From CBDHEY01 sp965262305 (lineage in GTDB: Bacteria; Pseudomonadota; Gammaproteobacteria; Pseudomonadales; Cellvibrionaceae), in the NCBI GenBank assembly GCA_965262305.1, contig CBDHEY010000004.1, positions 1,240,001 to 1,304,000 on the forward strand: a stretch of 64,000 nt of DNA, read 5' to 3'. The notes below the pieces were generated by a model. It was given only the letters and a program-made list of their open reading frames with translations. It searched no databases and was not told the DNA's origin. Shown piece by piece: positions 17,549 to 26,347 of the stretch (within the stretch, counting starts at the first letter, position 1; each line of letters opens with the position of its first letter). The translations under genes were made by a program, and so were the position numbers.

Positions 17549-20017
17549 CTAAAATCCACCCACAAAACTTCTTTTAGGTTTATTTTTCTCATTGTTGGTA
17601 TTTTGTTGGGCAAGTTGTAATTCCGTAATACGATTACTAGGCCAAACAACTCCTTTCGTATCATTAAAGTATTCTGTGCTGAGTTTTTTGTTTTTTTCCG
17701 TGAGTGCGCGACTAATTTCGGTGATGTAGGTATTTTCTAAAAGAGAAAGTGTTTCGACAAGTTTGGGATGTTTTGGGTCGATTTCTTGAACTTTCATTAC
17801 TGCGTCGCGAGCTTGTCGTAGTCGTTTGGGTTTGTCGTCAGCTGAAAGTGTTTTTATGATATTTTCAGTATTTTTAATTAATTGGTCGGATTTTTCAGCG
17901 GATTTTAACGCTTTAGCGAGTTTTAGTTGAGTGTCTTTTAATTCTGCAATATTGGGAGTCATTTCCTTAACAATTCGAATTTGTTCTTTAGCACGTAGAA
18001 AGTCTCGGTCATTTATAGAGATATTTGCAATGTTTAGGTCGAACAAGCTTGTGTCAATTAATCCTTGACTGGCGTTTTTGTTGTTTTTCTCAAGGGACAA
18101 TACTCCTTTATATAAAGAGCGAAGTTCATCATTGACAACAATGGTGCGTTTTTCTCTTTTTAACTGAGATATCTTCGAAGAAAGTAGAGACAGTTGGCTA
18201 TGCCTTTGTGCCTTTGACGTTGCTTGGTTAAGATCCTTTGATAGTGTTATAAACTTTGTAGAGCTTGGGTAGTAATTTTCAAGCTCAACTAATTGATTTT
18301 TTGCCTTTTTATATTTCCCATTCTCAATGTTGATGGCAATATTTTTCTCAAGTGAAGATTGCATCTGCCCATATAGTTGGTTTGCCTTGTGGTTTTGCTT
18401 GTCGAGCATCAAGACCTGTTTTAACTGAGTATATGCGGCAACTGAAAACCCGTTGTTTTTTTCTAAGTCACTTTTCGCTAGGTTTAAAAGTGTCGTTATT
18501 TTTTGCTCTTTTAGTTCATCATCGATTTGCTGCTGTAAGTCTTGTGTCCGGTGAGATTTAATTTTATCTCGCAATGCTTGAATCTTTGGATTACTGGGTG
18601 TTACCTGAAGGGCATAGTTCTGAAACGTCTCTGCAGATACTAGATTTTCTCTAGATATCGCGTTTTCAGCTTCATTAATAAACTGGTCGCCCAACTCATT
18701 TAGTGAATCTTTCACTTTTGAATTTTCTGGGTCCAATTTTAAAACTTCAAAATAGTTAGCCAATAGTTCGTCAATTGCATTGGGCTGATCTAAATTCAAT
18801 GAGGCTCTTTTTCTGTTGGCTTTTATTAGTAAATTCGCGATTTTTTGTTGAATTTTTAATTCTGAAGCTTTTATTCTTTCTTCTGCCAAACGCTTTTCTT
18901 CTGGCAAAATAAGGAGCTGATGATATCCAAGATAGCCAAGAGCCAAGAGTGTGGCAAATGAAGCAGCAAACATCATATTTCGAGTTCTTTTTGCTTTTTT
19001 TGCTCGTGACTCTGCTGAGTGATCTTTTATAGTTGCTTTAGCGCTATTAAGTACTAAGGTAAGATCATCGTCCTCTGTTTTACTCGTTGGAGCAGGAGTG
19101 CGTATGTGAGAGGGGGTTGGTTGATCTGCCGAATTTTGATTAATGACTATGGTTGCATCGGAGTGATTCGTATTCGCTTGCAATCTTTCCAAATCCTTTA
19201 ACATGGTTTTGATTGATTTTTCAAGCGACTCTATGTGCTCAATCATATCCATGCCACGGGTGTATCTCTGCTCTTTATTTTTGGCGAGTGATTTATTTAA
19301 CACAGGTTGTAAAGCTGAAAGATAGATTGGAAGTGGTGGTGGTGGTTCATTCACATGGCTAAGAAGGGTAGCTATATCAGACTCGCCTTTAAATGGCGGT
19401 GCGCCTGTTAGCATCTCGTAGAAAACGACTCCAAGGCTATAAATATCTGATCGCTCATCTAAAGTTTGCGCCTGAGCTTGTTCTGGACTCATATAGGATG
19501 TGGTGCCGACAATCATTCCCGTTTGAGTCATGTTGGCTCCGCCGGTATCTTTTTGCTTAACAATACCAAAATCTAGAATGACAGGTGATCCGTTTTCCCG
19601 AAACATAATATTGTCAGGCTTGATATCTCGATGAACAAATCCTTTCTCACCGGCAAAATCTAATCCGGCTGCAATTCCCGTGATAATTTTTAGACTAGAG
19701 GTGATTGCGAGACCAGTTTGCATTTTTTCTTTCAAGCTTCCGCCGCTTATATGCTCCATGGAAATAAAAAACTTGCCGTTATGCTCTCCGACATCGAATA
19801 CAGGAACTATATTTGGGTGTGAGAGTTGCGCTATCACTTGTGCTTCTTGCAAAAATCTTTTTGCCCAAACCTTATCGTGGCTGAGTGCTTCAGACATAAC
19901 TTTAAGTGCAACCTGGCGTCCAATACTTTCTTGTATTGCCAAGTAAACTTGAGCCATTCCTCCTTGGCCGATGGCAGAAATGATTTTATAGCCTGGAATA
20001 TCTATATTGGTGTCCAT
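17549..20017 (-). CDS. Transmembrane Ser/Thr protein kinase with helical periplasmic domain
   Basis: An 822-residue PknB-type kinase. The kinase domain (about residues 9-270) is complete: glycine loop GQGGMAQVY (17-25), lysine K39, HRDIKPDN with D131 and N136, DFG at 149-151, and a threonine-rich activation loop ending MSPEQ. A threonine/proline-rich linker leads to one membrane helix (about 349-371). The remaining 450 residues are charged, helical and TPR-like with several repeat units, presumably in the periplasm. Usual bacterial kinases of this class sense the envelope through PASTA or other domains; here the sensor is helical repeats instead. No partner phosphatase or FHA gene is adjacent. 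Confidence 0.9.
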   Translation of the reverse strand: MDTNIDIPGYKIISAIGQGGMAQVYLAIQESIGRQVALKVMSEALSHDKVWAKRFLQEAQVIAQLSHPNIVPVFDVGEHNGKFFISMEHISGGSLKEKMQTGLAITSSLKIITGIAAGLDFAGEKGFVHRDIKPDNIMFRENGSPVILDFGIVKQKDTGGANMTQTGMIVGTTSYMSPEQAQAQTLDERSDIYSLGVVFYEMLTGAPPFKGESDIATLLSHVNEPPPPLPIYLSALQPVLNKSLAKNKEQRYTRGMDMIEHIESLEKSIKTMLKDLERLQANTNHSDATIVINQNSADQPTPSHIRTPAPTSKTEDDDLTLVLNSAKATIKDHSAESRAKKAKRTRNMMFAASFATLLALGYLGYHQLLILPEEKRLAEERIKASELKIQQKIANLLIKANRKRASLNLDQPNAIDELLANYFEVLKLDPENSKVKDSLNELGDQFINEAENAISRENLVSAETFQNYALQVTPSNPKIQALRDKIKSHRTQDLQQQIDDELKEQKITTLLNLAKSDLEKNNGFSVAAYTQLKQVLMLDKQNHKANQLYGQMQSSLEKNIAINIENGKYKKAKNQLVELENYYPSSTKFITLSKDLNQATSKAQRHSQLSLLSSKISQLKREKRTIVVNDELRSLYKGVLSLEKNNKNASQGLIDTSLFDLNIANISINDRDFLRAKEQIRIVKEMTPNIAELKDTQLKLAKALKSAEKSDQLIKNTENIIKTLSADDKPKRLRQARDAVMKVQEIDPKHPKLVETLSLLENTYITEISRALTEKNKKLSTEYFNDTKGVVWPSNRITELQLAQQNTNNEKNKPKRSFVGGF

Positions 20018-20280
20018 AAATTGTTGTATTGTTAGTCGAATAGGTCGGGTAAATGAAATTATCGATATACTAAGTATAGAACCCAGGAGCCCAGACTCCA
20101 GGTATTTTCATTTTAGAAATTGATAAGCGATCACAGTTTGTTAATAATTTGATTTCAACTTGATGTTCCATAGACTGTGTTTCATGCAACACCCCATTTC
20201 AGTAACTGCTCTTTTCAGCGCTACTGAGAGAGACCATACTAAAATCGTTTTTTTAAAATGATTAGATTAATGGTGAAAGT

Positions 20281-20802
20281 ATGTTATCTGAAACCCTTCC
20301 AGGAAAATTTAAGGTGTCCTATGAGACTGTTATCGATGCAACTAAGGAAGTGTGCTGGGAAGTGCTACGAGATTTTAATAACGTTTACACTTGGGTACCT
20401 GCAGTAAAGGTTTCGCACGGGATTGGATCCGTTGATACGGGGGTCGGTGCAGGACGTCATTGTAAAATTGAAGGCTTTGGAAAGATTGATGAATATATTC
20501 AAGAATGGCAAGAGGGAGATGGTTTCATTTACGACGTTACTCCTTTGGGTCCACTAGGAAAGTCTTATAGTCGCTGGTTGTTAACAAGTTTATCTAACGA
20601 TAAAACACAGCTATCAATTGTGTTTTCTTATGACATCCGTTTTGGTGTATTCGGGATGATTATGCATAAATTGGTTATGCGAAAAAAACTTGAGGCGTCA
20701 CTTCCAGAAGTTTCTAAGAGTTTCAAAGAGCGAGTTGAGCAGGGAAAGCTTGTCCGTCCTTTGATCCGTGAAAATCACCTAAAAAACCAAAAACTTGCGT
20801 AA
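20281..20802 (+). CDS. SRPBCC (START-like) family protein
   Basis: A 173-residue protein with the polyketide cyclase/SRPBCC helix-grip pattern: an N-terminal strand and ATKEVCWEVLRDFNNVYTW helix, central VTPLGPLGKSYSRW strands, and a long C-terminal helix. The fold binds hydrophobic ligands; the ligand here is unknown. No signal peptide is visible. It stands alone, divergent from the kinase across a 263 bp gap in which I recognise no regulatory motif, and is followed by the acylphosphatase gene after about 180 bp. Confidence 0.78.
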   Translation: MLSETLPGKFKVSYETVIDATKEVCWEVLRDFNNVYTWVPAVKVSHGIGSVDTGVGAGRHCKIEGFGKIDEYIQEWQEGDGFIYDVTPLGPLGKSYSRWLLTSLSNDKTQLSIVFSYDIRFGVFGMIMHKLVMRKKLEASLPEVSKSFKERVEQGKLVRPLIRENHLKNQKLA

Positions 20803-20970
20803 GTCACCATTTATTGTTTTATCATAATTTATGTGAAGATATTACCATCATTCGATAGTTGAACTTTCTTCTTAATTTCAAGAATAGGTTTATCAGACGG
20901 TATGGTTTAATTTGTGACTAGCTGGCAAGTTTTAGGCTAAATTTTTTGTTACTAAAAATATTAACGGATT

Positions 20971-20980
20971 GGGGGGGGGG
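20971..20980 (+). repeat. G10 homopolymer in the translation-initiation region of acylphosphatase
   Basis: Ten consecutive G residues lie four bases before the GTG start codon of the acylphosphatase gene, where a Shine-Dalgarno element would sit. Such tracts are prone to slippage, so the spacing or strength of the ribosome binding site could vary between cells. Whether the tract really varies, or its length is a read artefact, cannot be told from one sequence. Confidence 0.85.
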
Positions 20981-20984
20981 AACT

Positions 20985-21254
20985 GTGATTTCAATTAAGG
21001 GGCGTGTGACAGGAAAAGTTCAAGGAGTCGGTTTTCGATATTTTACACAACAGCACGCAATTGAATTAAACGTTGCGGGTTATGCAAAAAACTGTAACGA
21101 TGGAAGTGTTGAATTCTTACTAATGGGTAATGAACAATCTGTAAATAAAATGTTAGAGTTTGTTAAAGTTGGACCACAGCATGCGTTGGTTAAAAACGTT
21201 CAATTTGAAAAACTTGAATCAATTGAACTGGCAATCGGATTTCAAATTGGTTGA
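20985..21254 (+). CDS. acyP: Acylphosphatase
   Basis: An 89-residue enzyme that hydrolyses acyl phosphates. The signature GKVQGVGFRYF supplies the phosphate-binding arginine (R18 from this start) and GYAKNCNDGSVE supplies the catalytic asparagine (N36). The frame can be extended to a TTG at 20946, but the extra 13 residues would read through the G10 tract as glycines and are not in the family, so GTG 20985 is chosen. It converges on the glucosylglycerate phosphorylase gene with only 17 bp between stops. Confidence 0.9.
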   Translation: MISIKGRVTGKVQGVGFRYFTQQHAIELNVAGYAKNCNDGSVEFLLMGNEQSVNKMLEFVKVGPQHALVKNVQFEKLESIELAIGFQIG

Positions 21255-21271
21255 ATCAATGTCTATTTGGG

Positions 21272-23005
21272 TTATTTGTTGGTTAACCAAATAAATCCAT
21301 ATGGCTTGAGTTCAATTTCGGCGGTTAAATCTTCTATGACATCGCCAGAAATTAAATCTCGCCAAGTATCCAATCCAATAAGGTTAATCGAAGCCAAGCT
21401 AAGTGTAAATTTTTTATTTGACACATTGTGAATGCAAAAGATACTTTGGTCTCTAAAGGCACTTTGCCTCCAATACGCAAAAATTTCGTCTGCTACGTGC
21501 AGCGTGAACTGAACCGCGTTTGGATGAAAAGCTTTTTGTTCTCGACGAACTTCGAGTAGTTTAGTTATTCCTTCGAATACTCTATGATGATGCCACTTCT
21601 CATCACGAATTTTCTCTTGTAGATCAGGGTAAAGCCATTTGTATCTATTAATCGTTCGATTGTGACTGGTGTGCTCAACCCCTTCATAATAATTTTCGGT
21701 TCCAACAAGGCTGTGGATGTAAACTCCGGGTATACCTTCAAGTGAAAACATAATGGCATGTGCACATAAGAAACGCTGCACTTGCCATTGATCTTGTCCG
21801 CTAGAGGTGCCTTTGAATGCATCGAATAGGGTTATATTCAATTCATAAGGTTTGCGCATATTATTTGCAGTACGCCAGGAGACTTTCCCTCCAAAAGATT
21901 CCATCGTCGCTGCTAGTTCGCCAATTTCTTCTTCTGAAAGTAACCCTTCGGCAGGGCGTAATCCAATTCCATCGTGTGAGGCGAGAAAATTGAAATAGAA
22001 GGTACCTACCTGAGCAGGAGGCATACTCATTTGCCATGTTTTTAAGTGCTTGCTTGTACCCGTTGTTAACGCGTGAAGAATTAGCGGAGGCAATGAAAAG
22101 TTATAGACACCGTGCGCTTCGTTGGCATTTCCAAAATAAGAAAGGTTTTCAGTATTCGGGACATTGGTTTCCGTAATAATTACGGCGTCCTCTGTGTGGT
22201 ATTCAACAAGCGTACGTATCAGGCGGATAATTTCATGTGTTTGTGGCAAATGTAAACAAGTAGTACCTAGTTTTTTCCACAAAAATGCAACGGCGTCTAG
22301 ACGAAACACGGTAATGCCGCGATCCAGGTAATATTTTACAATGCCAATCATTTCCAATAGAACATCAGGGTTGGCAAAATTTAAGTCAACTTGATCGTGA
22401 CTAAAAGTACACCACACATGTTTTTTCCCATCCAGAGTTTCCACTTCTCTAAGAAGAGTGGATGTTCTGGGTCTGACTACGAGCGATGTGTCTTCTTCTG
22501 GGTCGGCTTCAATAAAATAAGATAGCCCCGGGTCTTTTCTGTTTTTAAAATTATCAAACCAACGACTTCGAGATGAGCAATGGTTAACAACTAGGTCCGC
22601 CATGAGACGGTATTTAGTCGATATCGATTCGATTTCGGGCCAATCACCCAGAGTATCATTAACCTGTACGTAATCAATTACGGCAAATCCATCGTCGGAA
22701 CTATATGGATAAAACGGAAGTATATGAACACCATTTATCAGTGACTTTACATCATTGTTTAAAAATTTAAGCAGTGTACAAAGTGGTTTTTCATTTTCCT
22801 CTAGAATGCTGTCACCGTAAGTGATGACCCAAACGTCTTTTTCATCCCAATGGTTTTGATGGTTCTGAGGAGCTTTGATTGGCCCATCTAATTCCATTAT
22901 TTCAAGTAATCGGTTGGCGAATACTGGAATATCTATTTCAGGATAAATTACAGCAATATGCTGCTCTATAAGCTGTGTGAGATGCTCAGATTCTATGGCA
23001 GTCAT
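21272..23005 (-). CDS. GH13_18 glycoside phosphorylase, probably glucosylglycerate phosphorylase
   Basis: A 577-residue sucrose-phosphorylase-like enzyme. GH13 catalytic residues are visible: nucleophile D237 (FRLDAVAFLW), acid/base E279 (IITETNVPN) and transition-state stabiliser D345 (ASHDGIG). The family splits by acceptor into sucrose, sucrose-6-phosphate, glucosylglycerol and glucosylglycerate phosphorylases. Its placement directly after a glucosyl-3-phosphoglycerate synthase and a glycerate kinase/phosphatase points to glucosylglycerate, giving glucose-1-phosphate plus D-glycerate. Length and the long N-terminal region agree. The ATG has an AGAGG Shine-Dalgarno; the gap from the synthase gene is 77 bp. 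Specificity is inferred from context. Confidence 0.8.
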   Translation of the reverse strand: MTAIESEHLTQLIEQHIAVIYPEIDIPVFANRLLEIMELDGPIKAPQNHQNHWDEKDVWVITYGDSILEENEKPLCTLLKFLNNDVKSLINGVHILPFYPYSSDDGFAVIDYVQVNDTLGDWPEIESISTKYRLMADLVVNHCSSRSRWFDNFKNRKDPGLSYFIEADPEEDTSLVVRPRTSTLLREVETLDGKKHVWCTFSHDQVDLNFANPDVLLEMIGIVKYYLDRGITVFRLDAVAFLWKKLGTTCLHLPQTHEIIRLIRTLVEYHTEDAVIITETNVPNTENLSYFGNANEAHGVYNFSLPPLILHALTTGTSKHLKTWQMSMPPAQVGTFYFNFLASHDGIGLRPAEGLLSEEEIGELAATMESFGGKVSWRTANNMRKPYELNITLFDAFKGTSSGQDQWQVQRFLCAHAIMFSLEGIPGVYIHSLVGTENYYEGVEHTSHNRTINRYKWLYPDLQEKIRDEKWHHHRVFEGITKLLEVRREQKAFHPNAVQFTLHVADEIFAYWRQSAFRDQSIFCIHNVSNKKFTLSLASINLIGLDTWRDLISGDVIEDLTAEIELKPYGFIWLTNK

Positions 23006-23082
23006 AAATACCTCTAAATAGTGTATGACCTAGCAATTGATTAAATTTATATATCTTAAACCAACAACTAAATGTAAATATG

Positions 23083-24303
23083 TTATTTAAATTCAGACAT
23101 ATCCTGCGCTACAGCTTCCTGTATTTCATGTAAAACGGTTGGAATAGCACTTGTTACACGATTCCAGCTCGGCATAAAAGGTTTTTCCATTGGTCTTTCT
23201 AAGAAGCTGTTGCCCGCCCGTATAATATTTTTGGCAAACATTTCTACGGCTTTCTCTTCTGCATGTATATCAAGATTCAATCCGTTCATCTTTGCATCGT
23301 TATAATATGTTTCAATAAAATCTAGAGCAATACGGAAGTAAGTCGCTTTTATTGATCGAAATGTTTCGGTATTAAATACAACACCGTTGGTTGCGAGCTT
23401 TCTAAACAATGCCTTAGAAATATCGATCGACATTTTTGAAAGACCTTTCTCAGCATCTTCAGGTGATAGGTCTTGGTGTTTGTGGTCATACGAATCTGCA
23501 ATATCGACCTGACACAATCGGTTATTCGCGTAATTTCGATTTAGTTCTGAAAGAACACCAATTTCGAGACCCCAGTCACTTGGTAAACGAATATCATTGA
23601 TTACATCCGTTCGAAATGAAAATTCACCAGCTAGTGGGTATCGAAAGCTATCGATATATTCTAGATAGTCGTAGTGTCCAAGTGTTTTCTTTAACGCTCT
23701 TATGAGTGGAGTCACCAGCAGGCGACTAACTCGTCCGTGTATTTTTCCATTGGAAGCTCTGGCGTAAAATCCTTTACAAAACTCGTAGTTAAATGTTGGG
23801 TTGGCAATAGGATAAAGTAAACGGGCTAGCATCGAGCGGTCGTAGGTGAGTATGTCACAATCATGTAAGCCCACTGCTTCTGCTTTGCCTGAGCCAAGAA
23901 CAAATCCGAGACAATACCAAACATTGTATCCTTTACCAAGTTCTTGCGGGGCTAACCCTTCAGCGACTAGCCGATCATTTATGCCTTGTAAACGAGGCCC
24001 ATCATTCCAGAGCATTTTAAAATCTTGACCGAGAGGTTCGAAAAAATCAAGCGCATGTTTGTATTGATCTTTAGTGGCTCGATCAAGCCCGATAACGACT
24101 TCTGAAAGATAGTCTACTCGGCTTAGGTGAGACACGATATTTTTTAGTGCCGGCCCCTCTAATTCAGAATATAGGCAAGGTAAGACGAGTGTCATAGGAC
24201 GAATTTTAGAAAATTCTCTCAGTTCATCTTCCATAGATTCCAAACTGCGTTGTTTAAGGTTATGCAGTGTTGTGATTATTCCGTTTTGGTAAAAGTCCGC
24301 CAT
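23083..24303 (-). CDS. gpgS: Glucosyl-3-phosphoglycerate synthase-like glycosyltransferase
   Basis: A 406-residue GT-A glycosyltransferase resembling the GT81 glucosyl-3-phosphoglycerate synthases. The metal-binding DxD is D148-C-D150 within GLHDCDILTYDR, and the nucleotide-binding half contains VLPCLYSELEGPAL and VVIGLDRA. It would transfer glucose from an NDP-glucose to the 2-position of 3-phosphoglycerate. The ATG at 24303 has a strong AGAGGA site seven bases upstream. It starts only 15 bp after the kinase-phosphatase gene, so it is co-transcribed with it. Mannosyl donor use is the main alternative. Confidence 0.85.
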   Translation of the reverse strand: MADFYQNGIITTLHNLKQRSLESMEDELREFSKIRPMTLVLPCLYSELEGPALKNIVSHLSRVDYLSEVVIGLDRATKDQYKHALDFFEPLGQDFKMLWNDGPRLQGINDRLVAEGLAPQELGKGYNVWYCLGFVLGSGKAEAVGLHDCDILTYDRSMLARLLYPIANPTFNYEFCKGFYARASNGKIHGRVSRLLVTPLIRALKKTLGHYDYLEYIDSFRYPLAGEFSFRTDVINDIRLPSDWGLEIGVLSELNRNYANNRLCQVDIADSYDHKHQDLSPEDAEKGLSKMSIDISKALFRKLATNGVVFNTETFRSIKATYFRIALDFIETYYNDAKMNGLNLDIHAEEKAVEMFAKNIIRAGNSFLERPMEKPFMPSWNRVTSAIPTVLHEIQEAVAQDMSEFK

Positions 24304-24318
24304 GGGTGTTTCCTCTGA

Positions 24319-26097
24319 CTAATATATTGATTTGGGCAGTATTTTTATAATTGCTTCGTTCCAACCAAGTGGTCCTAGCCCCTCTGTATGGTAGGTGATT
24401 CCTTTGGTGTTAAGTCTTGGAAAATTTCCCGTAGGTGACTTTACACAAATTGCATGATCGGCGATATTTAGCATATCAATATCGTTTGGGCTATCGCCCA
24501 AACAAATTGATTGTGTGAGTTTAGAGTCGTAAATTTGATTCATCAAGAAATCGATCGGATTTGCCTTGTTTGTTTTTCCAAGGATATGAGTGAAACGCCC
24601 ACCTTTTAATAATTTGTATCCTTGTGCCTCTACTAAGGAAGAAAACAATTCATAGTTTTTATTGGAATCGTCCCATACAATTGGTTCGGAGTAATTTCGT
24701 TGCATAGATAGATTCGCCGAGGCTTTGTCTAGTCCAGTTATTTGAATAAGTTTTTCGATATCCCAGTCCGAGTATCCGGAAAACTTGAATCCATATTCTT
24801 TACGAATTGCGTAAACAAGTTCGCAGATTGAACTTCGTTTAGCTCCAAAAATTATCTCGATCAGCCCATCCGATATACCAGCTTCTTTGAATACATTAGA
24901 TTCAATTTCAGTGGTGTAGTAATTTTGAGGAACCAGCAGCGCAGACCCATTCTCAATAATAAAAGGCGCAGTGATATTCATGCTAGATTGAAGTTTTTCA
25001 ACTTCTTTTCTTGTCTTACTTGTATTTATTATTATTGGAATATTTAAATTCTTTGCATGATTCATTGCGGGTAATGCAGCTTCCCAAGAGTAAGTGTAAT
25101 GATCTAATAATGTTCCATCTAGATCTGTAATGATAATAAATGGAGGCGTTTCTTTTTTGCAGGTTTTTTTTATGATTTTTTGATTTTCATTTAAATGTAA
25201 GCACCAATCTGCTTGTCGAGGGAGTGAAACCAATGCATGTTCGGTCAGTCTCTCGAAGTGAGCGATAAAACGTCTTACTTCCCTAGGAGAAAGAGTTTTA
25301 ACATCTGGCGAGTGGCTCTTTTTGTTATTACTTGCGTTTAATGACGCAATGAGCTTTTCTTCCTGATTCAGCCTCCAATGGTAAATACAATCAAAAGAGG
25401 GTGCTTTTAAAACTAATAGCTTGTCTAACTGTTTGAAAATTGCTTGATAAAGATTGAGCTGTTGGTGCACGTAGGTGCGCCAAACTTTATCTGGGTCTTC
25501 ATTTTCCTCTAACTCGTTAATAGGGTTGTCCAGAGTCTTTAGTTCAGGGCAAGTTAAGCCGATGAACCAACCTTCGAGGATAATGATGTCGACTTTCCCA
25601 AATATATAATCCCATTCTTCTCGCGGTTTTCTATCGTCGAAAGCCTTATCAAATCGGGGAATTGCAGTATTTGACGCGTCATTAGCTGAACTCAACGCAT
25701 TTATTGTTTGCAACGTGAGGTCGATATCGTGTGTCCCTGGCACTCCTCGAGTCGCTAATAGCGGATGCACTCTTTTGGATAAATCTTGGCGTTCCTTATG
25801 CGTTAAATAGAAATCATCAATCGAGAGTACGGCTGTTTTTAGGCCAAACTCGTGTTCAAAAATTGCCTTAAAGAACTCCGAGCACGTACTTTTGCCACTT
25901 CCTTGAGCGCCTTGCACCCCAAAAACCACTGCAGAGCTGAATTTGCTCTTATTTGGTGCGTGTAATGCTGTGTTTTTGCTGCCTATTTCTTGTGCGATAG
26001 GTCGAAGCCAATGGTTTACCGTTTCAAGATAACTGGTAGGTAACTTATGTTCAGAAATCAGTTGGTTGATTGCTGAGCTATTCGCTGATTCGGTCAT
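24319..26097 (-). CDS. Fusion of D-glycerate 3-kinase and glucosyl-3-phosphoglycerate phosphatase
   Basis: A 592-residue two-domain protein. Residues 1-305 resemble plant/fungal-type D-glycerate 3-kinase (GLYK): P-loop GAQGSGKST at 63-71, LSIDDFYLT at 91-99 and the RGVPGTHD substrate motif near 117-124. Residues 318-592 form a HAD phosphatase of the mannosyl-3-phosphoglycerate phosphatase type, with motif I D325-L-D327-G-T, a TSKTRKEV segment as motif II, and motif IV GDSPND at 534-539. Both active sites look intact. The kinase would recycle glycerate to 3-phosphoglycerate, and the phosphatase would release glucosylglycerate from its phosphate. First gene of the operon. The frame is continuous, with no sign of an assembly join. 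Confidence 0.85.
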   Translation of the reverse strand: MTESANSSAINQLISEHKLPTSYLETVNHWLRPIAQEIGSKNTALHAPNKSKFSSAVVFGVQGAQGSGKSTCSEFFKAIFEHEFGLKTAVLSIDDFYLTHKERQDLSKRVHPLLATRGVPGTHDIDLTLQTINALSSANDASNTAIPRFDKAFDDRKPREEWDYIFGKVDIIILEGWFIGLTCPELKTLDNPINELEENEDPDKVWRTYVHQQLNLYQAIFKQLDKLLVLKAPSFDCIYHWRLNQEEKLIASLNASNNKKSHSPDVKTLSPREVRRFIAHFERLTEHALVSLPRQADWCLHLNENQKIIKKTCKKETPPFIIITDLDGTLLDHYTYSWEAALPAMNHAKNLNIPIIINTSKTRKEVEKLQSSMNITAPFIIENGSALLVPQNYYTTEIESNVFKEAGISDGLIEIIFGAKRSSICELVYAIRKEYGFKFSGYSDWDIEKLIQITGLDKASANLSMQRNYSEPIVWDDSNKNYELFSSLVEAQGYKLLKGGRFTHILGKTNKANPIDFLMNQIYDSKLTQSICLGDSPNDIDMLNIADHAICVKSPTGNFPRLNTKGITYHTEGLGPLGWNEAIIKILPKSIY

Positions 26098-26167
26098 CGA
26101 TCAACTGTGTTCCTCGATATTTGGCCAAGTAGGTTTTTTCCATCATTGGCGTTTATTCTGTCGCTTA

Positions 26168-26182
26168 TGAACAATAAGTTCA
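26168..26182. promoter_or_regulatory. Short inverted repeat between divergent operons
   Basis: A perfect palindrome TGAAC-5-GTTCA lies between the divergent glucosylglycerate operon and the RudS-like gene. Its position about 70 bp upstream of the kinase-phosphatase start is suitable for an operator, but only ten bases are matched and no regulator is encoded nearby. Confidence 0.25.
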
Positions 26183-26347
26183 GCAAATACTGTTCCGAAG
26201 TTTGAGTTTAGTCTGTGGCTTATGAACTCGCTGTCCCGGATAACTATAAATTCTATGTTTTTTTGCATAAAATCATCTAATCTACTTAAAAATACAGCGC
26301 GTAATCATTTCGTGTTGTTGAGTTCAAAGATGAGTCTGGTTGTCATA

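Noticed and set aside
20946..20984. Extended acylphosphatase start at TTG 20946
   Set aside because: It would translate the G10 tract into glycines and adds residues absent from the family; GTG 20985 fits the family start.
26222..26347. N-terminal 42-codon extension of the RudS-like protein
   Set aside because: Not related to the TudS N-terminus and overlaps the divergent promoter region; ATG 26348 sits directly before the conserved core.
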